This document shows, in pieces, positions 44,304 to 53,972 of a stretch of DNA of 64,000 bases. Each line of letters starts with the position of its first letter. Position 1 is the stretch's first letter. The stretch is from CAJMSU01 sp964650315 (GTDB taxonomy: Bacteria > Bacillota_I > Bacilli_A > RF39 > UBA660). A program made the translations under genes and the position numbers. Under the pieces are notes generated by a model. That model searched no databases and was not told the origin of the DNA. It saw nothing but the letters and a program-made list of their open reading frames with translations. The stretch is taken from the NCBI GenBank assembly GCA_964650315.1, contig CAZYQE010000003.1, positions 26,419-90,418 of the forward strand. Direction: 5' to 3'.

Positions 44304-45296
44304 TTCAATATTTATATCATAATATTCTCTAACTTTAGTCTCCAATTCATCTTTTAATTCTGGTGTATCTTTAAGTAAAAGTTTAACATTTTCCTTACCT
44401 TGACCAAGTTTTTCTCCTTGATATGCATACCAAGCACCAGTCTTTTCTATAATACCAGCTTCAGCTGCTAAATCAATAATTTCTCCTTCACGAGAAACTC
44501 CTTCTCCATACATAATATCAACTTCAGCAGTTTTAAATGGTGGAGCAACTTTGTTTTTAACTACTTTAATAGATGTTTTATTACCAACAATTCCATCACC
44601 CATCTTTAAGCTTTCTTTTCTTCTAATATCTAATCTAATAGTTGAATAGAATTTTAAAGCTCTACCACCAGTAGTAGTTTCTGGATTACCAAACATAACC
44701 CCAACTTTTTCACGTAATTGATTAATAAATATCGCAATAGTATTAGTTTTATTAATAGTTCCAGATAATTTTCTTAAAGCCTGTGACATAAGTCTTGCTT
44801 GAAGACCAACATGAGAATCTCCCATTTCACCATCAATTTCAGCTTGTGGAACTAAAGCTGCAACTGAATCAATTACTACTATATTAACTGCTTCATTTCT
44901 AACTAAAGCTTCGCAAATTTCTAAAGCTTGTTCTCCTGTATCAGGTTGAGAAAGTAATAACTCATCTATATTTACTCCCAATCTTTCTGCATATACTGGA
45001 TCAAGTGCATGCTCTGCATCTATAAAAGCAGCAGTACCTCCAGTTTTTTGTACTTCTGCAATTGCTTGTAATGCAAAAGTAGTTTTACCACTTGATTCAG
45101 GTCCATATATTTCAACAATTCTACCTCTTGGATATCCACCTACTCCTAATGCAATATCAAGTGATAAACAACCACTAGACACTACATCAACTTTCATATG
45201 CTTACTATCTCCAAGTTTCATTATTGATCCTTTACCAAATTGCTTTTCAATATCTTTTAATACTGATTCTAAATCTTTATCTTTTTTTGCTTTCAT
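44283..45296 (-). CDS. recA: Recombinase RecA
   Basis: 337 aa. Walker [14 protein letters not shown], the [11 protein letters not shown] and [25 protein letters not shown] loop L2 region and the C-terminal domain are all intact. It pairs homologous DNA and triggers LexA self-cleavage. RBS AGGAGGAATTATA. A LexA-like box and a near-consensus promoter lie upstream. Confidence 0.98.
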   Translation of the reverse strand: MKAKKDKDLESVLKDIEKQFGKGSIMKLGDSKHMKVDVVSSGCLSLDIALGVGGYPRGRIVEIYGPESSGKTTFALQAIAEVQKTGGTAAFIDAEHALDPVYAERLGVNIDELLLSQPDTGEQALEICEALVRNEAVNIVVIDSVAALVPQAEIDGEMGDSHVGLQARLMSQALRKLSGTINKTNTIAIFINQLREKVGVMFGNPETTTGGRALKFYSTIRLDIRRKESLKMGDGIVGNKTSIKVVKNKVAPPFKTAEVDIMYGEGVSREGEIIDLAAEAGIIEKTGAWYAYQGEKLGQGKENVKLLLKDTPELKDELETKVREYYDINIEDTKKEK

Positions 45297-45336
45297 ATGT
45301 TTATATAATTCCTCCTATTAAATAACTTACAATTTT

Positions 45337-45365
45337 ATTTTACCTATAAATAAAACAAATGTCAA
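45337..45365 (-). promoter_or_regulatory. Sigma-A promoter of recA
   Basis: TTGACA (45360-45365), 17-bp spacer, TAAAAT (45337-45342) on the minus strand. Confidence 0.88.
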
Positions 45366-45373
45366 GCATTTTT

Positions 45374-45387
45374 CGAACATTTGTTTT
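45374..45387 (-). promoter_or_regulatory. LexA/SOS-like operator upstream of recA
   Basis: On the plus strand CGAACATTTGTTTT, close to the Gram-positive LexA box CGAAC-N4-GTTYG, 8 bp upstream of the recA -35. It is also the left arm of a perfect 11-bp inverted repeat (AAAACAAATGT at 45352-45362, ACATTTGTTTT at 45377-45387). Confidence 0.7.
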
Positions 45388-45417
45388 GTTGTTTTACACA
45401 TGCTATTTTTACTAAAA

Positions 45418-45455
45418 ATAAAAAAGCTTCTTATAAAAAGAAACTTTTGGATTAA
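45418..45455 (-). terminator. Intrinsic terminator of rodZ-pgsA
   Basis: AAAAG(T)TTCTT / AAGAAGCTTTT stem with a TTTAT loop and a T-run, shortly after the pgsA stop. Confidence 0.78.
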
Positions 45456-45461
45456 TGATTA

Positions 45462-46070
45462 TTATGAATTTATAATTTTAGGTTCTTCTCTTGAAAGTTT
45501 TCTGTTAGCATTGAAATATTGAATAGCAGAAACTATTGATAAAACTGATGCTATATAAAGTAATATTTCAGCTACATTAACACCCATAAATTCAAATGGC
45601 ATATTATAGAAGAATGTTAATACTATTCCAACCATTAAACAAGCTGTTTTTAATTTACCAGATCCTATAGCCGCAACTACATGTCCTTTACTAGCTGCAT
45701 CCATCTTAATTGCATCTACAACTATATCTCTTAAAATAATAACAACTGGTATTATAACATGTATAAATCCATGTACAGATAAAATAATAAGCACTGAATC
45801 AACTAATACTTTATCAGCAATAGCATCTAACATTTTACCTAAATTAGTAACTTGATTATTCTTTCTAGCTAAATAACCATCAAAAAAATCAGTAATACTA
45901 GCAAATATAAATATACCACCAGCTATGAAGTATTGTAATTCTACCATTATTCCGTTAATAGTATATGTCGGAAAAGTAATTCCTACATCATAAAAAGGAA
46001 AACATAACAATACAATTACTACAACACTTAAAAATAATCTAAATACTGTGAGTTTAGTAGGTAAGTTCAT
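45462..46070 (-). CDS. pgsA: CDP-diacylglycerol-glycerol-3-phosphate phosphatidyltransferase
   Basis: 202 aa, with about five helices. The CDP-alcohol phosphotransferase motif D-G-x2-A-R-x8-G-x3-D-x3-D is present as FFDGYLARKNNQVTNLGKMLDAIADK. It makes phosphatidylglycerol phosphate from the CdsA product. Overlaps the rodZ-like gene by 17 bp. The Bacillus gene cinA, usually between pgsA and recA, is missing. Confidence 0.96.
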   Translation of the reverse strand: MNLPTKLTVFRLFLSVVVIVLLCFPFYDVGITFPTYTINGIMVELQYFIAGGIFIFASITDFFDGYLARKNNQVTNLGKMLDAIADKVLVDSVLIILSVHGFIHVIIPVVIILRDIVVDAIKMDAASKGHVVAAIGSGKLKTACLMVGIVLTFFYNMPFEFMGVNVAEILLYIASVLSIVSAIQYFNANRKLSREEPKIINS

Positions 46071-46548
46071 ATAAATTCTCCTCTCTTATAGAATGTAATT
46101 CAGAATCTCTAGTAGTATTTTTCTTAAGACCAATAACTATAAAATATATTAATATTGTTAATAATATAAGACCTAACACTACATAAACAGCAGGCCATAT
46201 ATTAACTTTATCTTTATATTCTTTAGTATATGGTGATTTAACTTTCTTCTCTTCTTTTTCTTCTGCTTTCTTTTGTGCTTCTTTAATATCATCTAAAGAT
46301 ATCTTAGAAGTATGTTCAAATAAGAAATTATTAAACTCATCCATTACCATATCAGGATCAAGTCCTAAGTATTTAGCATACCCTTTAATATATTCTTTCA
46401 TATCATAAACATCTTTAAAAGCTTTAGAATTACCACTCTCTATATTTTCAAGTTGAGATGCTGAAAGTTCTAAATCATCAGCTGCTTCTTCTAAACTAAC
46501 ACCATTACTGATTCTAGTTTTCTTTAAATACTGTCCTAATTCTTTCAA
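46054..46548 (-). CDS. RodZ/YmfM-like helix-turn-helix membrane protein
   Basis: 164 aa. A Cro-type HTH (about 8-70; LKKTRISNGVSLEEAADDLELSASQLENIESG in two parts) is followed by a linker and one membrane helix (about 118-139) with a short tail. This is the RodZ/YmfM layout; RodZ ties MreB to the membrane. The large extracytoplasmic domain of full RodZ is absent. YmfM-pgsA is the Bacillus order. RBS AGGTGATATTTT. Confidence 0.85.
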   Translation of the reverse strand: MKELGQYLKKTRISNGVSLEEAADDLELSASQLENIESGNSKAFKDVYDMKEYIKGYAKYLGLDPDMVMDEFNNFLFEHTSKISLDDIKEAQKKAEEKEEKKVKSPYTKEYKDKVNIWPAVYVVLGLILLTILIYFIVIGLKKNTTRDSELHSIREENLYELTY

Positions 46549-46579
46549 AATATCACCTCACTATAATTAACAATAATAT

Positions 46580-46914
46580 AAATAAGCCATGTTCTGTACC
46601 CTTACGGGCGACAAACATTTATCTACTGAATATCAGTTCCTAACTCCATTCATTTCTTTCGTTAGAATTCCCCTACCAAATTTGGGTTTCTCGCTTGCGG
46701 GGTTTACCACGTTTCACTTTTTAGTTTCCTAAAACATCGTCACTGCGGCACTTTTACAGATTAAATCATATCCGAAGACTTAGATTATCATCAGCCGTTA
46801 GATTTCTCTACCTTAGGTTATTTTTTTCCCTAAGCACAAACACTACGTTCATCTCAGAACCGTGCGAGCATGGACTTTCCTCTAGCATTAAAAAATACCA
46901 GCGTTTGTCTATAT
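46580..46914 (-). ncRNA. rnpB: RNase P RNA (type B)
   Basis: On the minus strand the 5' part holds GAGGAAAGTCCATGCTCGCAC and the 3' part CGCCCGTAAGGGTACAGAACATGGCTTA, both universal in bacterial RNase P RNA. Total about 335 nt; ends are approximate (+/-10). The internal features TAGGGGAATTC... and CGCAAGCGAGAAACCCAAATTTGG fit the Bacillus (type B) form. It matures tRNA 5' ends. The gpsB-rnpB neighbourhood is conserved in Bacillus. Confidence 0.93.
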
Positions 46915-46915
46915 A

Positions 46916-47254
46916 TTAATTGTCTTTATTTATCGCTCCATAAACCATTTTTTCAAGTTGAGAAAGACGTCTTAAAATATCGACATTAGTAACTTCAGGA
47001 ACATCATTACTTTCTTTAGCAACTTCCATATTCATTTTAGAGTTTCTAAGTTCTTGTTTTAAACTCATAATTTCTCCAAGTAAATCAGCTTTTTCTTTCT
47101 CTAAATTATTAATAATATTTAGAAATTGTTCATAATCATTAATAACTATATCTAAAAATTGATCCACTTCTTTTAAACGATACCCTCTAGTATCGATTTT
47201 AAATTCTTTCTCTAAAATATCTTGTGGCATAAGTGCAATCTTATTTTGATACAT
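46916..47254 (-). CDS. gpsB: Cell division regulator GpsB
   Basis: 112 aa. N-terminal DivIVA-like coiled-coil domain with DILEKEFKIDTRGYRLKEVDQFLDIV, then a short linker and the C-terminal trimer helix (DILRRLSQLEKMVYGAIN). GpsB shuttles PBP1 between side wall and septum; PBP1A is encoded 0.9 kb away. Strong AAGGGATTGGTGATATA RBS region. Confidence 0.95.
   Translation of the reverse strand: MYQNKIALMPQDILEKEFKIDTRGYRLKEVDQFLDIVINDYEQFLNIINNLEKEKADLLGEIMSLKQELRNSKMNMEVAKESNDVPEVTNVDILRRLSQLEKMVYGAINKDN
46927..46956 (-). promoter_or_regulatory. Candidate promoter of rnpB inside the end of gpsB
   Basis: TTGAAA (46951-46956), 18-bp spacer, TAAATA (46927-46932) on the minus strand; start would fall near 46920, next to the RNA 5' end. 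Confidence 0.45.
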
Positions 47255-47304
47255 TATATCACCAATCCCTTACATTAGTATTATGTCATTAAAGACTTTG
47301 TTTG

Positions 47305-47400
47305 TCAATTACTTAACCTACTAATTTCACTTTTAATACTAGCTATTCTAACATCATCAATCATAAAATTTAACAATCTAATAATCTCAAAATTATTCAT
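47305..47400 (-). CDS. Possible 31-aa protein
   Basis: Small open frame with an AAAGGA RBS about 9 nt before the ATG. The product is a single amphipathic helix (FEIIRLLNFMIDDVRIASIK), not recognised. It lies between gpsB and recU on the gpsB strand. It is supported only by RBS and codon use. Confidence 0.4.
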   Translation of the reverse strand: MNNFEIIRLLNFMIDDVRIASIKSEISRLSN

Positions 47401-47501
47401 AAATATGTCCTTTCTTATATAGACTATAAACTATTTAATAATAAAAATCATAAAACCGACAAAACTAGAAAAATTTTTTATATTAAATTAACTATAAAAT
47501 A

Positions 47502-47530
47502 TAGAAAAAAAATAAAAGTTATAGTATAAT
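47502..47530 (+). promoter_or_regulatory. Putative promoter of recU-pbp1A
   Basis: TAGAAA (47502-47507), 17-bp spacer, TATAAT (47525-47530), 17 bp before the recU start. The -35 is poor. Confidence 0.5.
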
Positions 47531-47547
47531 TAAGAATAGGTGATGAA

Positions 47548-48117
47548 ATGAAATATCCTGGTGGTATAAAGAAGATAAAAACTATATCAAATATTAGTTA
47601 TAAAAATAGAGGTATGAGTCTAGAAAGCGACCTTAATGAGACTAATGATTATTATAGAGATATAGACAAAGCATACATATATAAAAAACCAACACCAATA
47701 AAGATAACTAAGGTAGATTATCCATCAAGAGATAGAACTGTAATAAAGGAAGCATTTTTTACTATTCCTTCTACTACAGATTACAATGGATTATATAAAG
47801 GAAAATATATAGACTTTGAAGCCAAAGAAACTAAAAGTAAATCATCATTTCCTTTAGCAAACATTCATCCACACCAAATAGAACATATAAGAAATATATT
47901 TAATCATGGAGGAATTGTCTTTTTAATAGTTAGATTTACTACTTTAAATAAAACATTTTTATTATTAGGAAAAGACTTTTTATATTTTATAGATAACAAT
48001 ACTAGAAAATCTATTCCTATAGATTACTTTGAAGATAAAGCCTATTTAATAAAAGATAATTATAATCCTAGAGTAGATTATTTAAAAATAATTGATAATA
48101 TTATTGGAGGTAAATAA
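47548..48117 (+). CDS. recU: Holliday junction resolvase RecU
   Basis: 189 aa. PD-(D/E)XK nuclease core with TIPSTTDYNGLYKGKYIDFEAKETKSK split by the catalytic Asp, Glu and Lys, and the N-terminal NRGMSLESDLN stretch. RecU cuts Holliday junctions and biases strand exchange. The recU-pbp1A pairing with the stop just before the next start is the Bacillus order. RBS AGGTGATGAA. Confidence 0.95.
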   Translation: MKYPGGIKKIKTISNISYKNRGMSLESDLNETNDYYRDIDKAYIYKKPTPIKITKVDYPSRDRTVIKEAFFTIPSTTDYNGLYKGKYIDFEAKETKSKSSFPLANIHPHQIEHIRNIFNHGGIVFLIVRFTTLNKTFLLLGKDFLYFIDNNTRKSIPIDYFEDKAYLIKDNYNPRVDYLKIIDNIIGGK

Positions 48118-48118
48118 A

Positions 48119-50755
48119 ATGGGGAAAAGAGTTAGAAGAAGATCATCAAATACTAGGTCAAAAGCTAAAACTAAACAAGAACAAAATATGGAAATATTAT
48201 GCTGGATAGGTTTTGTAGCCTTAATGCTGTTATGTTTCTTAAAATTAGGATTATTCTTTACTATCATTACAGGTATAGGAATAGGAATAATTGTCTATGT
48301 TGCACATCTATTAAAGAAATATAAGAACGACAAAAAGAAAAAGAAAGCACTTAATATATTCTTAATAGTAGTATTGAGTTTAGGAATAATAGGACTGGTA
48401 CTTTTAGCAACCTTCTTAATGTTTGTAACTATAAGTGCTCCAAAATTTGATACATCTAAATTAAATACGAGCGAAGTTACAATCATTTATGACAAAAACA
48501 AAAAACAAGTTGCTAAACTAGGTTCAGAAATGAGAGAAAAAGTTACTTATGATGAACTACCTCAAGTATTAGTTGATGCCATTGTTGCAACAGAAGATTC
48601 TAGATTCTTCCAACATAATGGATTTGATGCAGCAAGATTCTTAAAAGCATCTGCAGGACAACTTGGGGGACATAGTGATGCTGGTGGAGCATCTACTTTA
48701 TCAATGCAAGTTATTAAAAACAGTTTTACATCTACAGAATCAACTGGTGTTAAAGGTGTTATACGTAAGTTTACTGATATATATCTAGCAGTATTTAAAC
48801 TAGAAAAGAAATATAGTAAAGAAGAAATATTAGAATTTTATGTTAATAACCATTTCTTAGGTGGAAATATATATGGAGTTCAAGAAGCTTCTAAGGCATA
48901 CTTTAATAAAAATGTTAGTGAATTAAATTTAAGTGAGGCAGCTGTATTAGCAGGAATGTTTAAATCTCCTAACTACTATAGACCAAATGCTAATCCTAAG
49001 AATGCTACAGAAAGAAGAAAAACAGTTTTATACTTAATGAGAAAACATGGATATATAACTAAAGATGAAGAAAAAGCAGCTAATGAAGTACCAATAGAAA
49101 CTTTAACAAGTGAAGCCAAAGAAGAAAAAGAAAATAAATATCAAGGATATATAGATACAGTTATAGAAGAAGTTAAAGAAAAATATCAAGTTAATGCTTA
49201 TACTACTCCACTTCTTATCTATACTAATATGGATCCTGATAAACAAGATGCTGTTAATTCAGTATTAAATGGAGAAAATTATAATTGGATTGATGATAAA
49301 GTACAAACTGGTGTATCAGTATTAGATTCTGATACAGGTAAAATACTAGCAATTGGTAGTGGTCGTAATAGAAAAGGTGTTAATAGTTACAACTATGCTA
49401 CACAAATTAAGAGACAACCAGGATCAAGTGCTAAACCATTATTTGATTATGGACCTGGTATAGAATATAATTATTGGTCAACAGCTCAAATATTTGACGA
49501 TTCACCATATCATTATTCAAACGGAAAACCTATTAGAAACTGGGACCGTGGATACTTTGGAAAGATATCTTTGAGAAGAGCGCTATCTGCATCACGTAAC
49601 ATTCCAGCCCTTAAAGCATTCCAACAAGTTGATAAGAAAAAGATATTAAACTTTGTTACTAATTTAGGAATTCAACCTGAAGTATGCGCTAATGGTTATG
49701 AATATGATATTGAAAGAAAAACATGCGTAAGCACTAATAATTCTCATAATACTAAAGAACCTTACTCTCTACATGAGGCACATTCAATTGGAGCCTTTAC
49801 TGGAGTTAGTCCATTACAAATGAGTGCTGCATATGCAGGATTCTCTAATGGTGGATATTATAATGAACCTTATAGTGTTAAGAAAATAGTATTTAGAGAT
49901 AATGGTACTAGTAAAGTACACAAAACTAATAGAAAGAAAGTTATGTCTGATGCAACTGCATTTATGATATCAAACGTATTACAAGATGTTAAATTAACTG
50001 GTGGTACACCAAATAATGTTGCTTGTAAGACAGGTACTACAAACTATGATTCATATACAATGGATAGAAACAATCTACCTGGAGATGCAATTAGAGATTC
50101 TTGGGTAATTGGATATTCTACTAAAACAGTTATAGGTATGTGGTACGGTTATGACTTTATAGATAGCCAGTATTGTTTAAGAAACTTACCTGCTACTATG
50201 CAAAAAGATAGATTATTTAATGCTTTAGTTTCATCTGGAGCTATGGAAAGTAAGAGAACAGCATTTAAACAACCATCTAGTGTTGTTAAACTACCTGTTG
50301 TCCCTGGATCTAATCCACCTAGAATTGCTGCTGGTGGAGGAAACTATGAATACTTTAGAAAAGGTCATGAGCCTGATGGTAAAGCTCAAGCAGAAGATAA
50401 ATTATCATCACCATCTGGACTTAGTGCTACATACAATGGAAGTAATCAAGTTACAATAAGATGGAATGCTGTATCACCATTAAAAGATGCTGATTCTAGC
50501 TATGGTGAATTTGGATATAATGTTTACTTTGGTTCACAACTATTAGGATTTACTAATAGAACAAGTTATACATATTCTGTAGGTTCTGGATCTCCATATG
50601 GAGTATATAAAGTAATTGCAACTTATAAGAGTTATAGTGGTGTTCAAAGTCCTGCTGCTACGTATACATTAAAACAACCAGCAACAGAAACACCAACACC
50701 AACAGTAACACCAACACCAACGACAACACCTCCAGAAGAAGATCCTAAAGAATAA
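48119..50755 (+). CDS. pbp1A: Class A penicillin-binding protein 1A
   Basis: 878 aa from ATG 48119 (GGAGGTAAATAAA RBS, 1 bp after recU). Two hydrophobic segments near the start (about 27-60 and 78-103), GT51 transglycosylase with the catalytic Glu E159 in VATEDSRFFQ, and transpeptidase with SSAK (S436, K439), SRN (S492-N494) and KTG (CKTGTT). A fibronectin type III-like domain (about 758-845) and a Pro-Thr tail end the protein. It polymerises and cross-links peptidoglycan; PonA in Bacillus also follows recU. Confidence 0.96.
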   Translation: MGKRVRRRSSNTRSKAKTKQEQNMEILCWIGFVALMLLCFLKLGLFFTIITGIGIGIIVYVAHLLKKYKNDKKKKKALNIFLIVVLSLGIIGLVLLATFLMFVTISAPKFDTSKLNTSEVTIIYDKNKKQVAKLGSEMREKVTYDELPQVLVDAIVATEDSRFFQHNGFDAARFLKASAGQLGGHSDAGGASTLSMQVIKNSFTSTESTGVKGVIRKFTDIYLAVFKLEKKYSKEEILEFYVNNHFLGGNIYGVQEASKAYFNKNVSELNLSEAAVLAGMFKSPNYYRPNANPKNATERRKTVLYLMRKHGYITKDEEKAANEVPIETLTSEAKEEKENKYQGYIDTVIEEVKEKYQVNAYTTPLLIYTNMDPDKQDAVNSVLNGENYNWIDDKVQTGVSVLDSDTGKILAIGSGRNRKGVNSYNYATQIKRQPGSSAKPLFDYGPGIEYNYWSTAQIFDDSPYHYSNGKPIRNWDRGYFGKISLRRALSASRNIPALKAFQQVDKKKILNFVTNLGIQPEVCANGYEYDIERKTCVSTNNSHNTKEPYSLHEAHSIGAFTGVSPLQMSAAYAGFSNGGYYNEPYSVKKIVFRDNGTSKVHKTNRKKVMSDATAFMISNVLQDVKLTGGTPNNVACKTGTTNYDSYTMDRNNLPGDAIRDSWVIGYSTKTVIGMWYGYDFIDSQYCLRNLPATMQKDRLFNALVSSGAMESKRTAFKQPSSVVKLPVVPGSNPPRIAAGGGNYEYFRKGHEPDGKAQAEDKLSSPSGLSATYNGSNQVTIRWNAVSPLKDADSSYGEFGYNVYFGSQLLGFTNRTSYTYSVGSGSPYGVYKVIATYKSYSGVQSPAATYTLKQPATETPTPTVTPTPTTTPPEEDPKE

Positions 50756-50757
50756 AA

Positions 50758-50791
50758 TAAAAATAGAGTTAATACTCTATTTTTTTTCTGC
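50758..50791. terminator. Intrinsic terminator between pbp1A and the class B sortase gene
   Basis: AAAATAGAGT TAAT ACTCTATTTT hairpin with T-run on the plus strand; its 3' part covers the end of the convergent sortase gene. Confidence 0.85.
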
Positions 50792-51481
50792 CTTAATTGC
50801 ATGTACTACTAATCTATAATCATTATTAATTGTACAAGTAGATAACGTTATTATATTCTCTCCAACTGATTCTGTATTAAAATTATATATACTTCTAGAT
50901 TTTAACTTATTAATAAATCTATCATAACTATCCACTTTAGTCTTTAAATAATAAGTATCATCTTTTACTTTATAAATAGAAAATATCTTATAAATACTTT
51001 TATCTTTATCAGTAATAAACTCTATATATAAATTATCTTTATTATTAAACCAATCTTTATTTAATAATTTCTTTAAATGTCCAAACATAATACCATCTAA
51101 TCTATTATGTCCATACATTACAATATTATTATCACTACCATCTAATCTATTACGATAATCCATAAATATCCATCCAGCATTACTATCCTTTCTTCTAAAA
51201 GAATGATTTAAATAATAATCATTATTATTAGTTTTAACTACTGGATAATCTATAGAAGTATTAGGTACCTTAATCCACCCTACTACATCTTTATTAATTT
51301 TTTTTAATTCCTTAAAATTAATATTTTTCTTTTTATTAATAACTTCTTCTTTAATATCATGAATTTCTTTATTAGAAATCTTTTTTTCATTACTCCATTT
51401 AAAAATACTAAGTAAAGAAAAAAGAATAATTCCTATAAAAAAAGCTTCTACTAATAATATTATTATATTTCTTCTTTTCAT
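50777..51481 (-). CDS. srtB: Class B-type sortase
   Basis: 234 aa. N-terminal membrane helix (6-26), then the SrtB hallmark NKDVVGWIKVPNTSIDYPVV, catalytic H125 (YGHNRLDG), C216 (TLSTCT) and R223 (DYRLVVHA). All three catalytic residues are present, unlike the sortase at 17.8 kb. Class B enzymes anchor NPQTN-type proteins or pilins; no such substrate is in the window. Sits 13 bp after nth. Confidence 0.9.
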   Translation of the reverse strand: MKRRNIIILLVEAFFIGIILFSLLSIFKWSNEKKISNKEIHDIKEEVINKKKNINFKELKKINKDVVGWIKVPNTSIDYPVVKTNNNDYYLNHSFRRKDSNAGWIFMDYRNRLDGSDNNIVMYGHNRLDGIMFGHLKKLLNKDWFNNKDNLYIEFITDKDKSIYKIFSIYKVKDDTYYLKTKVDSYDRFINKLKSRSIYNFNTESVGENIITLSTCTINNDYRLVVHAIKAEKK

Positions 51482-51494
51482 AATAACTACTCCA

Positions 51495-52124
51495 TTAATA
51501 TCTACATATATCTTTTAATTTACAATCATCACAATTAGGTTTTATAGCCTTACAATGATATCGTCCAAATAATACTAATTGTAAGTGTATTTTAGCCCAT
51601 TTATCTTTAGGAAACTTCTTCATAAGCTTCTCTTCTACTTTCTTAACATCATCCTTCATATAGGCTAATTTAAGACGCTTAGAGACTCTTTCTACGTGAG
51701 TATCTACTGCGATAGCAGGATAGTTATAAAACTCACTTAAAAAGACATTAGCAGTCTTCCTACCTACACCTGGCAATAATACTAAAGATTCCTTGTCTTT
51801 AGGAACCTTCCCATCATATTCATTTACTAATATATTAGCTATTTCCTTTAAATAAATACTTTTCTTTCTAAAAGATCCGACCGGTCTAATAATATTTTCT
51901 AAATCCCTTAAATCTGCATTACTAAGATCTTCTAAAGTCTTATATTTATCAAATATTATAGGTGTAACAGTATTTACTCTTTTATCAGTACTTTGAGCAC
52001 TTAATACAATAGCCATTAATAAACTATAATCATTAAAATATATAAGTTCACACTTTGGATTTGGAAATAATTCATCTAAATAATTCATTATTCTATTCAT
52101 CTTCATCAAACCAATTCCAATCAA
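51495..52124 (-). CDS. nth: Endonuclease III
   Basis: About 205-209 aa. HhH motif LPGVGRKTANVFLSEF with the catalytic Lys, the Asp in AVDTHVERVS, and the C-terminal 4Fe-4S loop CX7CX2CX5C at the end. It removes oxidised pyrimidines from DNA. Several Met codons overlap the dnaD end, and no clear RBS decides; the earliest is given. dnaD-nth is a conserved Bacillus pair. Confidence 0.93.
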   Translation of the reverse strand: MIGIGLMKMNRIMNYLDELFPNPKCELIYFNDYSLLMAIVLSAQSTDKRVNTVTPIIFDKYKTLEDLSNADLRDLENIIRPVGSFRKKSIYLKEIANILVNEYDGKVPKDKESLVLLPGVGRKTANVFLSEFYNYPAIAVDTHVERVSKRLKLAYMKDDVKKVEEKLMKKFPKDKWAKIHLQLVLFGRYHCKAIKPNCDDCKLKDICRY

Positions 52125-52761
52125 CTAAATCCAAATCAACATCACTTTTATCATCTTTTTTATTACTTTTTCTCTTCTTTCTATTAGCTTCTACATCTTT
52201 AGCAGTCTTAATACCTTTTTTACCCCATTCATATAATATCTTATCAATATATCTTAAATTAGTTACTCCATTAAAAGTAGCCTCTTTAATAGCTTCTTTT
52301 ATTAAAGACTCTTTAATATTATTATCTAACCAAGCTTTAATAATTTCATATTCCATAGGACTCAAAGTTCTACCAAATTCTTTCTCTATAATTTCATAAA
52401 TATTAGATTTCTTACTATCAGTCTTTTCTTTAGAAACAGACATTAAAGAAATCTTATTATAAAAATCTTCTAATATAATAACTTCTTCTCTTAATCCTTT
52501 ATCATTCTTTAATACTTCTACTCTAATAAAATGTTTATTAGTAAGAGTATCTATATAACTCATAACCTTTTCTAAATCAACATTTAAATCACTAGAAAAC
52601 TTATTAGGATCAAACACATATTTATCTCCTAAATTATATAAATACATTAAGAATATAAACTCATCAGTCTTTAACTTTAAATCTTTAATTCTTTTAAACA
52701 TATATAATGGAATTACAATATTCCTATCTTGAAATACTTCTACTAAATTACTCATTTCCAT
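52093..52761 (-). CDS. dnaD: DNA replication initiation protein DnaD
   Basis: 222 aa. Winged-helix N-terminal domain (LKTDEFIFLMYLYNLGDKYVF) and DnaB_2/DnaD C-terminal domain with the YXXXIXXXW motif seen as LRYIDKILYEWGKKGI. DnaD remodels DNA and recruits helicase at oriC and with PriA at restarts. Ends in a basic/acidic tail; nth follows with overlap. Confidence 0.94.
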   Translation of the reverse strand: MEMSNLVEVFQDRNIVIPLYMFKRIKDLKLKTDEFIFLMYLYNLGDKYVFDPNKFSSDLNVDLEKVMSYIDTLTNKHFIRVEVLKNDKGLREEVIILEDFYNKISLMSVSKEKTDSKKSNIYEIIEKEFGRTLSPMEYEIIKAWLDNNIKESLIKEAIKEATFNGVTNLRYIDKILYEWGKKGIKTAKDVEANRKKRKSNKKDDKSDVDLDLVDWNWFDEDE

Positions 52762-52799
52762 AATATCATCTCCAGTAATAATAATTATAATAACATAAA

Positions 52800-53891
52800 T
52801 TACTTATAATTACTAATTATATAATACTTCAATACATCATTTTTATTTTCTATATTATTATTTACAACTTCTTTCACTAAATCATTATATATATCACTTA
52901 AATACTTACCCGATTCCATATTAAGTATATCCATAATTTCTTCACTAGTAATATCTAAATCACTTCTACTATGTATTCCTAAACTATTATAAGCCTCTGT
53001 TATCTTTTTCTTATCTAAACCTTTAATATCACACGCAACACTACATACATATAAACCATATGTATATAAAGTCATATTATCATATTCATTAAGTTCTAAT
53101 AACTCATTTACTTTCTTAATTAGATCTTTCTCATTATTAGTAAAAGGATATTTATCTACTACATTTAAAACACTCCATATACCAATTAAACCACTACTAG
53201 GAACTATTTTATCTAAATTAGATAATTCCAAATCTTTATCTAATCCATATTCTAATAACATTTTCATACCAGATTCAATATTACTACTAGTAAATATCTT
53301 ATCAAGTTCATCTTTCTTTCTTTTATAAGATATCTTAGTAAGTAAATGTTTATTCTTCTTTATAGCATCAACTACATCATCACTTAATTTAAAATCTAAA
53401 CTAGTAGAAAACCTAATCGCTCTAAGGATTCTTAAAGCATCTTCTTCAAACCTTATATTAGAATCCCCTACTGTCTTTATAACCTTATTCTTTATATCTT
53501 TCTTTGCGCTTAATAAATCAATAATATTCTTATCTTTGTCCATACAAATAGTATTTATAGTAAAATCTCGTCTAAGTATATCTTCATTTAAATCATTAAT
53601 ATATACTATCTCATCTGGATGTCTATGATCTTTATAACTAATATCCTTTCTAAAAGTAGTTATTTCAAATCTATAGCCATTTCTAGTTACCACAACAGTA
53701 CCATAATCTCTACTAGATAATTCAGCATCTTCAAATATCTCTAATACTTCTTTAGGTTTAGCACTAGTATTAATATCTATATCATTGGATTCTAACCCTA
53801 ATAGATAATCTCTAACAAACCCTCCAACTATATAAGATTCATAACCACAATCATTAAGTTTATTTAATATTTTTAAAGCCGAATCTAACAT
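52800..53891 (-). CDS. cca: CCA tRNA nucleotidyltransferase
   Basis: 363 aa. Class II nucleotidyltransferase motif GGFVRDYLLGLESNDIDINT, RRDFTINTI and the EDALRILRAIRFSTSLDF neck region. It adds or repairs CCA at tRNA 3' ends. Single gene with RBS AGGTGATGAA. Upstream is HU on the same strand. Confidence 0.95.
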   Translation of the reverse strand: MLDSALKILNKLNDCGYESYIVGGFVRDYLLGLESNDIDINTSAKPKEVLEIFEDAELSSRDYGTVVVTRNGYRFEITTFRKDISYKDHRHPDEIVYINDLNEDILRRDFTINTICMDKDKNIIDLLSAKKDIKNKVIKTVGDSNIRFEEDALRILRAIRFSTSLDFKLSDDVVDAIKKNKHLLTKISYKRKKDELDKIFTSSNIESGMKMLLEYGLDKDLELSNLDKIVPSSGLIGIWSVLNVVDKYPFTNNEKDLIKKVNELLELNEYDNMTLYTYGLYVCSVACDIKGLDKKKITEAYNSLGIHSRSDLDITSEEIMDILNMESGKYLSDIYNDLVKEVVNNNIENKNDVLKYYIISNYK

Positions 53892-53936
53892 ATATTCATC
53901 ACCTATCTTAATTATATCATTATAGTTAAATAATCC

Positions 53937-53967
53937 ACAAAAAAAGCCTATAAATAGGCTTTTAAAT
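53937..53967 (-). terminator. Intrinsic terminator of the HU gene
   Basis: AAAAGCCTATTTATAGGCTTTT hairpin with T-run, a few bases after the stop codon. Confidence 0.88.
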
Positions 53968-53972
53968 TTAAA

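Noticed and set aside
46580..46914. tmRNA or 6S RNA for the structured non-coding stretch
   Set aside because: The 5' GAGGAAAGTCC and 3' ACAGAA sequences with overall length and gpsB neighbour are those of RNase P RNA.
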